NCBI GenBank assembly: GCA_001874305.1
Contig: MPCU01000003.1
Location: 372,001-436,000, forward strand
Source of the DNA: Bacteriovorax sp. MedPE-SWde
GTDB taxonomy: Bacteria > Bdellovibrionota > Bacteriovoracia > Bacteriovoracales > Bacteriovoracaceae
Reading direction: 5' to 3'
Length of the DNA stretch: 64,000 bases
In this document: positions 60,314-64,000 of the stretch, in pieces
How positions within the stretch are numbered: position 1 is the first letter of the stretch
How the letters are laid out: each line of letters begins with the position of its first letter
Program-made: the position numbers and the translations under genes
The notes under the pieces: generated by a model
The model's database searches: none
What the model saw: the letters and a program-made list of their open reading frames with translations, nothing else
What the model was told of the DNA's origin: nothing

Positions 60314-60879
60314 TGAAAAAACTTCTACCGCTAATTGCGACCGCACTAATAGGTTTCAATGCAATGGCATCAACCCTTGAAATCAGAGATTCTATTTCTG
60401 AGGATAAACTCTTTATCCATGAAGACGAATCAGGTTTTCAATTTGAGTTATGCGAATCAGGTGAAGAGTGTCGAACTCTAGGTATGAAAAGCTATACGAG
60501 AAAGGAATTTGTTGATCAGGCCCATGCCCTAGAAAAACAAAGAAAAGCTCAAAAGAATAATTTAATGATCATTGGAGCGATGTCAGTTATTGCACCAATC
60601 GTTTTCTTTAAATACGACAAAATGATTCTTGCTGGAAGAGTTGGAGCGAGAAAGGCCGCTGAAGGTGCGATGCCCGCAAGCTTTGGTTTTAAACTAGGTG
60701 CAGTTCTTGGTGTGACAAATGTTGGTCTAACAGCATTAGCTCAAGAGGACTTAAAAGATAAGACATATGTAACAGAGAATATAAGAACTCTAACTGGTGA
60801 CGATCATATTAGATCAGTAGAGGAGTACACAGAAGTATTAGGCGAAGTATTATCAGAAATCGAAATGAGGAAACTATAA
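60313..60879 (+). CDS. Exported protein, related to its upstream neighbour
   Basis: The 188-residue protein starts with MKKLLPLIATALIGFNAMAS (signal peptide). The Cys-x(5-6)-Cys (ELCESGEECRTLG) pattern and following Tyr-x-(R/E)-K/E-E-(F/L) segment parallel the preceding protein, suggesting divergent duplication. A hydrophobic stretch lies at about 83-100. The ATG shares the A of the upstream TAA (TAATG), implying coupled translation. Confidence 0.68.
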   Translation: MKKLLPLIATALIGFNAMASTLEIRDSISEDKLFIHEDESGFQFELCESGEECRTLGMKSYTRKEFVDQAHALEKQRKAQKNNLMIIGAMSVIAPIVFFKYDKMILAGRVGARKAAEGAMPASFGFKLGAVLGVTNVGLTALAQEDLKDKTYVTENIRTLTGDDHIRSVEEYTEVLGEVLSEIEMRKL

Positions 60880-61322
60880 TGAAAAAACTACTATTAGCAG
60901 CAACACTATTACTTTCAGTCTCATCAACAGCAGCAGTCGATTGGGATAAACTTGAAATTACAATGGAAGAAGCTGCAACACAAGCAGCAGTTCTAACTGA
61001 TTTACATTTTTGTGTAACAATGTCCCACGGAGTTTCATATACAAGTAACTCAGATGCAGGAATTTTAAAGGCATTAGGTTGTGAAGATAAGGTCCAAGAA
61101 GCAAGAGATGTTAAAAATACAGAAGAAGAAATCAATAATACAATTATTCGCGCTTTAAAAGTAGTTTCTCTAAATGAAATAGAAAAATGTGGAAGTGCAG
61201 TTATTACTGGAGAAGTAGATAGTTGTTCTTCACAAATTGAAGAAGCAAAAGACCTTGGTCTTACAGAAGAAGATATTAGAGAAGAACTAGGACTTATTGG
61301 AAGATTTGCCATTGGTTCATAG
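60879..61322 (+). CDS. Small exported protein, 147 aa
   Basis: Signal peptide MKKLLLAATLLLSVSSTAAV, then an acidic helical domain with five cysteines (HFCVT, LGCED, EKCGS, DSCSS) likely forming disulfides. The ATG overlaps the preceding stop (TAATG). It is followed by a hairpin. No family recognised. Confidence 0.68.
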   Translation: MKKLLLAATLLLSVSSTAAVDWDKLEITMEEAATQAAVLTDLHFCVTMSHGVSYTSNSDAGILKALGCEDKVQEARDVKNTEEEINNTIIRALKVVSLNEIEKCGSAVITGEVDSCSSQIEEAKDLGLTEEDIREELGLIGRFAIGS

Positions 61323-61332
61323 TATTTATCCT

Positions 61333-61375
61333 GTGTGTTGACAGTTTTACTTTGTAAACGTCAACGCACTTTGTT
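61333..61375 (+). terminator. Hairpin after the small-secreted-protein operon
   Basis: GTGTGTTGAC-A-GTTT pairs with AAAC-GTCAACGCAC (61333-61347 with 61356-61369): a 14-bp stem with one G-T pair and one bulge. It is followed by TTTGTT, a weak T-tract. Confidence 0.5.
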
Positions 61376-61401
61376 GATCTTTTCTGCAGATATTGTATAA
61401 C
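61374..61401 (+). promoter_or_regulatory. Sigma-70-like promoter of the 168-aa secreted-protein gene
   Basis: TTGATC (61374-61379), 16 bases, TATAAC (61396-61401), 28 bases before the ATG at 61430, with a GGGGAGA ribosome site between. Confidence 0.45.
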
Positions 61402-61429
61402 TTCCCCAGATCAAACATAGGGGAGAGAC

Positions 61430-61936
61430 ATGAAAGCAATCAAATTATTAGTTCTAACATTATTCATATCAATTACATCAATTCAAAATTCTAAAGCAGC
61501 TGTTGCTGGTGTTATGGCCATTGCTGGATCTCCTGCCGCTGGCGGTGTCGCTCTTGCTGGTCTTAGCTCAGTTGGCGTTGGATTCATTGCTACAGCTGGA
61601 GCAAGCTCATGTGATGGCGGTCTCTGTGTTATTCCACTCTTTCTAGGAGTTGTTGTTGGAGCAATCGTTCTTGATGAAGAGAGCGGATCAATTGAATTCA
61701 ATGAAGTTAATTACAGCGAAGGGGAAGAGCTTAACTTATCTGATAAAGAGATAGAGATTTATAACTCAGAGGTAGAGGAAGCAAATATCGTCTTTAGTGA
61801 AGTTCTGGCAAATCTCGCTGCAAGTTCAAGTGTTGAGGATTCTAGAGAATTGTGGACGGAGTTTAGTGAGTTTGTTTCACCTGAGACTTTTATAGTTATG
61901 AAGAGATTAGCTGTCCCAGAAAGGAACACTTTCTAG
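61430..61936 (+). CDS. Exported Gly/Ala-rich protein
   Basis: The 168-residue protein has a signal peptide (MKAIKLLVLTLFISITSIQN, cleavage near SKA) followed by a highly hydrophobic Gly/Ala segment (about 24-80) that looks like membrane hairpins, one cysteine pair (SSCDGGLC), and an acidic helical tail. Own promoter and ribosome site. No family recognised; similar in layout to the preceding small exported proteins. Confidence 0.66.
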   Translation: MKAIKLLVLTLFISITSIQNSKAAVAGVMAIAGSPAAGGVALAGLSSVGVGFIATAGASSCDGGLCVIPLFLGVVVGAIVLDEESGSIEFNEVNYSEGEELNLSDKEIEIYNSEVEEANIVFSEVLANLAASSSVEDSRELWTEFSEFVSPETFIVMKRLAVPERNTF

Positions 61937-62016
61937 AATGGACATTTGTAAGTTCTCAATAATTCACAGCTTTAGTGTGGAGAGCTAGTTGCATCTTTTA
62001 TAAAAAAGGATGTGAT

Positions 62017-63186
62017 ATGAGAAAGAAAATAGTTTGGATAAACCAGTACCCTAGCCGAAAAGGTGGAGCTGAAAGAGTAATTGAAAATATTATTTTATCA
62101 CTTGATAAATCTGAGTATTGCAATATTTTATTATACAAGTTTGATGAAGAATTAAGTAACGAGTTTATAGGCCTCTTTGATATAGCTTTTCCAATTGTAA
62201 ACTTACACAAACAACTGTCTTCTATAAATCCAGATAATATACAGATTCACAACTACATAGATGAATACATTTTTCAAGAACTTGGCAAGTATCGAGATAT
62301 ATCATTTATATTCCTTCATGATCATAAAATATTTTGTCCTAGAGAGCATAAATATAAAGGAATAGGAAAAGAAACTTGTAAAAAAGAGATGAGTACTTTG
62401 GACTGTTTTGCATGTTGTGGATTAATTCAGAAGAAAAAGTCGCGTGAGTTCTCGATTGTAACGCCTCACAAACTATCAAAATATCAAAATTTCATAAAAT
62501 CATGTAGAGGAGTAGTTGTTGCTTCTAAGTACATGAAGAGACAGTTGATTGATTCAGGCTTTGAACAAAAGAAAATTTTCTATCATGCTTTAGCTACAAA
62601 CTTTTTAAATATAGCACCAGTAAAGGCAATACCTAACGAAGTAACATACTTTGGACAATTAGAGACAGGAAAAGGGGTCGATATATTAATAAGGGCACTC
62701 GCATTATGTGGAAAGGAAATAATTGTTAATATAATTGGTGATGGAAAAAGTCGTGAGTCATTAGAAAATTTAGCTCTAAAACTTGGAGTATCACATCTTG
62801 TGAATTTCCTAGGTAGATTACAAGATCGAGATTTAAAAGAATATATAGGACGTTCAGTTGCTTGTATATCACCGAGTCGCTCTCCTGAGACATTTAATCT
62901 TGCTGCATTAGAATCCCTATCTTGTGGAACGCCTGTCATATCATCAAAGGTGGGAGCCTATGAGGAATGGTATATCGAGAATATTACGGGAGAACTCTTT
63001 GAATCAACTAACTTCAAAGAACTATCGAATATCTTATCATCTATATATGACAATAGAGAGAAGTGGGAAATGTATAGACGATTAATTAGGGAAAACTTTG
63101 AGACCGAAAAGTTCTCTGTTGGTGTCTATCGCGATTTCTTTATGAGAAAAGTTCTAAATTTAACGATAACAGGTAAGGCCACATGA
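62017..63186 (+). CDS. Glycosyltransferase, GT4-like
   Basis: The protein of about 389 residues has GGAER near the N-terminus (residues about 12-16, binding the acceptor side) and a GT4 C-terminal domain with GDGKSRESLENLA and the E-x7-E segment PETFNLAALESLSCGTPVI. A cysteine-rich insert (TLDCFACCGLI) near residue 120-140 is unusual for the family. ATG 62017 is preferred (AAGGA upstream); an in-frame GTG at 61975 lacks support. It overlaps the next gene as ATGA. Confidence 0.88.
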   Translation: MRKKIVWINQYPSRKGGAERVIENIILSLDKSEYCNILLYKFDEELSNEFIGLFDIAFPIVNLHKQLSSINPDNIQIHNYIDEYIFQELGKYRDISFIFLHDHKIFCPREHKYKGIGKETCKKEMSTLDCFACCGLIQKKKSREFSIVTPHKLSKYQNFIKSCRGVVVASKYMKRQLIDSGFEQKKIFYHALATNFLNIAPVKAIPNEVTYFGQLETGKGVDILIRALALCGKEIIVNIIGDGKSRESLENLALKLGVSHLVNFLGRLQDRDLKEYIGRSVACISPSRSPETFNLAALESLSCGTPVISSKVGAYEEWYIENITGELFESTNFKELSNILSSIYDNREKWEMYRRLIRENFETEKFSVGVYRDFFMRKVLNLTITGKAT

Positions 63187-63995
63187 TAATAACTTGCGAT
63201 ATTCACCATCAAAGTCTGGGGACAGGGAACCAGTTACACTCAAATAAGAGTGAACTGGATTGTGCTTATGACTTTTTTAAATACTGTGAAGAAATGAACT
63301 TTAAAATGACATTCTTTTTTAGTGGCCTGGCCATTAGAGACGATTGGAACGAAAAGCTAGAAGAAATTACATCTTCCAAGCTTGTTGAAATAGGTGGTCA
63401 CAATTGGGATTGTTTTTCACCAGAAATTGTACATAGAGTTTGTAATAAACTATTTGGTTCTTACAATGGAACCATTGATATGCAGACTAAGGATTGTGAA
63501 AAAACGATCGATATCATAAGACAGAAAACAGGGCGAGATATTACATCTTGGAGAAATCATATGTATATGCATGGTCCACATACTGAAAAAGTTCTAAGGA
63601 ATTGTGGAATAAAGGTTTGTTCAGATGGAGTAATGAGAGACTCTTCGGGATTCATAAGAAAAGGTAAATTACTTGATCTTCCTATAAACGTGCTACCTGA
63701 TCATGAACATTTATACCATGCCGAGAGAACTAAGGAGTGGGTAGAGAAATGGAAGTCACGTTATAACTGGTCAGATGACTTTGGATCAGACTCATATGAA
63801 ATAGAGGAATGGGGGATGTTTTACAAAAGATCGTATTTCGAAAAATACTCGCAAGGGCATTTACCGGTGTCAATAATTCATCCAATAACTATGTATCTTG
63901 CAGATAACTTTAAAACTATAAAAAAGCTTTTAAAAGATATTGTAAAAGACGAAACCTATACTGTCGACGAGGCAAGGATCATTTATGAGAAATAA
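63183..63995 (+). CDS. NodB-like polysaccharide deacetylase family protein
   Basis: The 270-residue protein begins CDIHH (D6, H8) and has a GGHNWD motif (H73) as in NodB-fold deacetylases. The second His of the usual H-x3-H metal pair is Cys here (C77), so catalysis may differ. Later SWRNHMYM and a C-terminal VSIIHPITM fit motifs 3-5. ATGA overlap with the glycosyltransferase indicates one operon for cell-surface glycan. Confidence 0.75.
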   Translation: MIITCDIHHQSLGTGNQLHSNKSELDCAYDFFKYCEEMNFKMTFFFSGLAIRDDWNEKLEEITSSKLVEIGGHNWDCFSPEIVHRVCNKLFGSYNGTIDMQTKDCEKTIDIIRQKTGRDITSWRNHMYMHGPHTEKVLRNCGIKVCSDGVMRDSSGFIRKGKLLDLPINVLPDHEHLYHAERTKEWVEKWKSRYNWSDDFGSDSYEIEEWGMFYKRSYFEKYSQGHLPVSIIHPITMYLADNFKTIKKLLKDIVKDETYTVDEARIIYEK

Positions 63996-64000
63996 AATCG
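63985..64000 (+). CDS. Start of a further gene (cut off by window edge)
   Basis: An ATG at 63985, with AAGGA upstream and in a different frame from the deacetylase, opens MRNKI and runs to the edge. The overlap style matches the rest of this operon. Too short to name. Confidence 0.4.

Noticed and set aside
1-64000. Mobile elements, CRISPR arrays or tRNA genes
   Set aside because: No transposase, integrase, direct-repeat array, or cloverleaf sequence was recognised on reading.

Overview
The window is AT-rich chromosomal DNA (about one third G+C by eye) from a Gram-negative, probably predatory bacterium. The best guess is the Bacteriovorax/Halobacteriovorax branch of the Bdellovibrionota. This rests on the composition, the many lysine-rich secreted proteins and lipoproteins, the secreted proteases, the prey-type nucleotide salvage genes and the Pal/CpoB-like envelope genes. 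No rRNA, tRNA, CRISPR array, insertion sequence or phage gene was seen. Strain-level identity cannot be fixed from the sequence alone.

Layout. 1-2.4 kb holds three secreted proteins of unknown function on the minus strand, two of them behind sigma-28-like promoters. 2.5-5.6 kb is ileS (eukaryote-like type 2). 5.7-8.5 kb has a FecR-like secreted protein overlapping a Maf pyrophosphatase, then a small secreted protein and a small basic protein with its own ribosome site and terminator. 8.8-12.5 kb is a four-gene TatT/TRAP transporter operon. 12.6-16.6 kb carries secreted and unknown proteins, including a tandem pair of paralogous lipoproteins. 16.6-17.6 kb is nrnA. 17.7-22.8 kb is a GldA/F/G-like ABC module with a DUF4340 protein and a Yip1-like membrane protein. 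22.9-25.9 kb has a trypsin-like protease, a nucleosidase, an NnrU-like membrane protein and a MarR regulator. 26.1-30.1 kb is a salvage operon: thymidine kinase, divergent uracil phosphoribosyltransferase, hypoxanthine phosphoribosyltransferase, a GHMP kinase and a DUF429-like protein. 30.1-33 kb has a CaCA antiporter and an ABC-2 exporter.

32.9-44.1 kb is the most unusual part. A peptide-modification locus contains a 61-residue precursor-like peptide, an HPr-kinase-like protein, an S26-type peptidase, a PqqD-like recognition protein, a radical SAM/SPASM enzyme and a nucleotidyltransferase-fold protein. The precursor start codon lies inside the 3' end of a 2499-residue surface protein ending in a gingipain-type (C25) protease and a Gly-Cys/membrane/basic tail. 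I infer a post-translationally modified peptide system; the product is unknown.

44.3-50 kb is conserved housekeeping and envelope genes on the minus strand (smpB, rsmA, tsaD, a metallophosphatase-tetraheme cytochrome fusion, a CpoB-like protein, a small lipoprotein, pal). 50.1-55.6 kb has two zinc metalloproteases around a PAS histidine kinase. 55.8-61.9 kb holds a 1278-residue exported coiled-coil protein and four small exported proteins. 62-64 kb begins a glycan gene cluster (GT4 glycosyltransferase, NodB-like deacetylase, start of a next gene).
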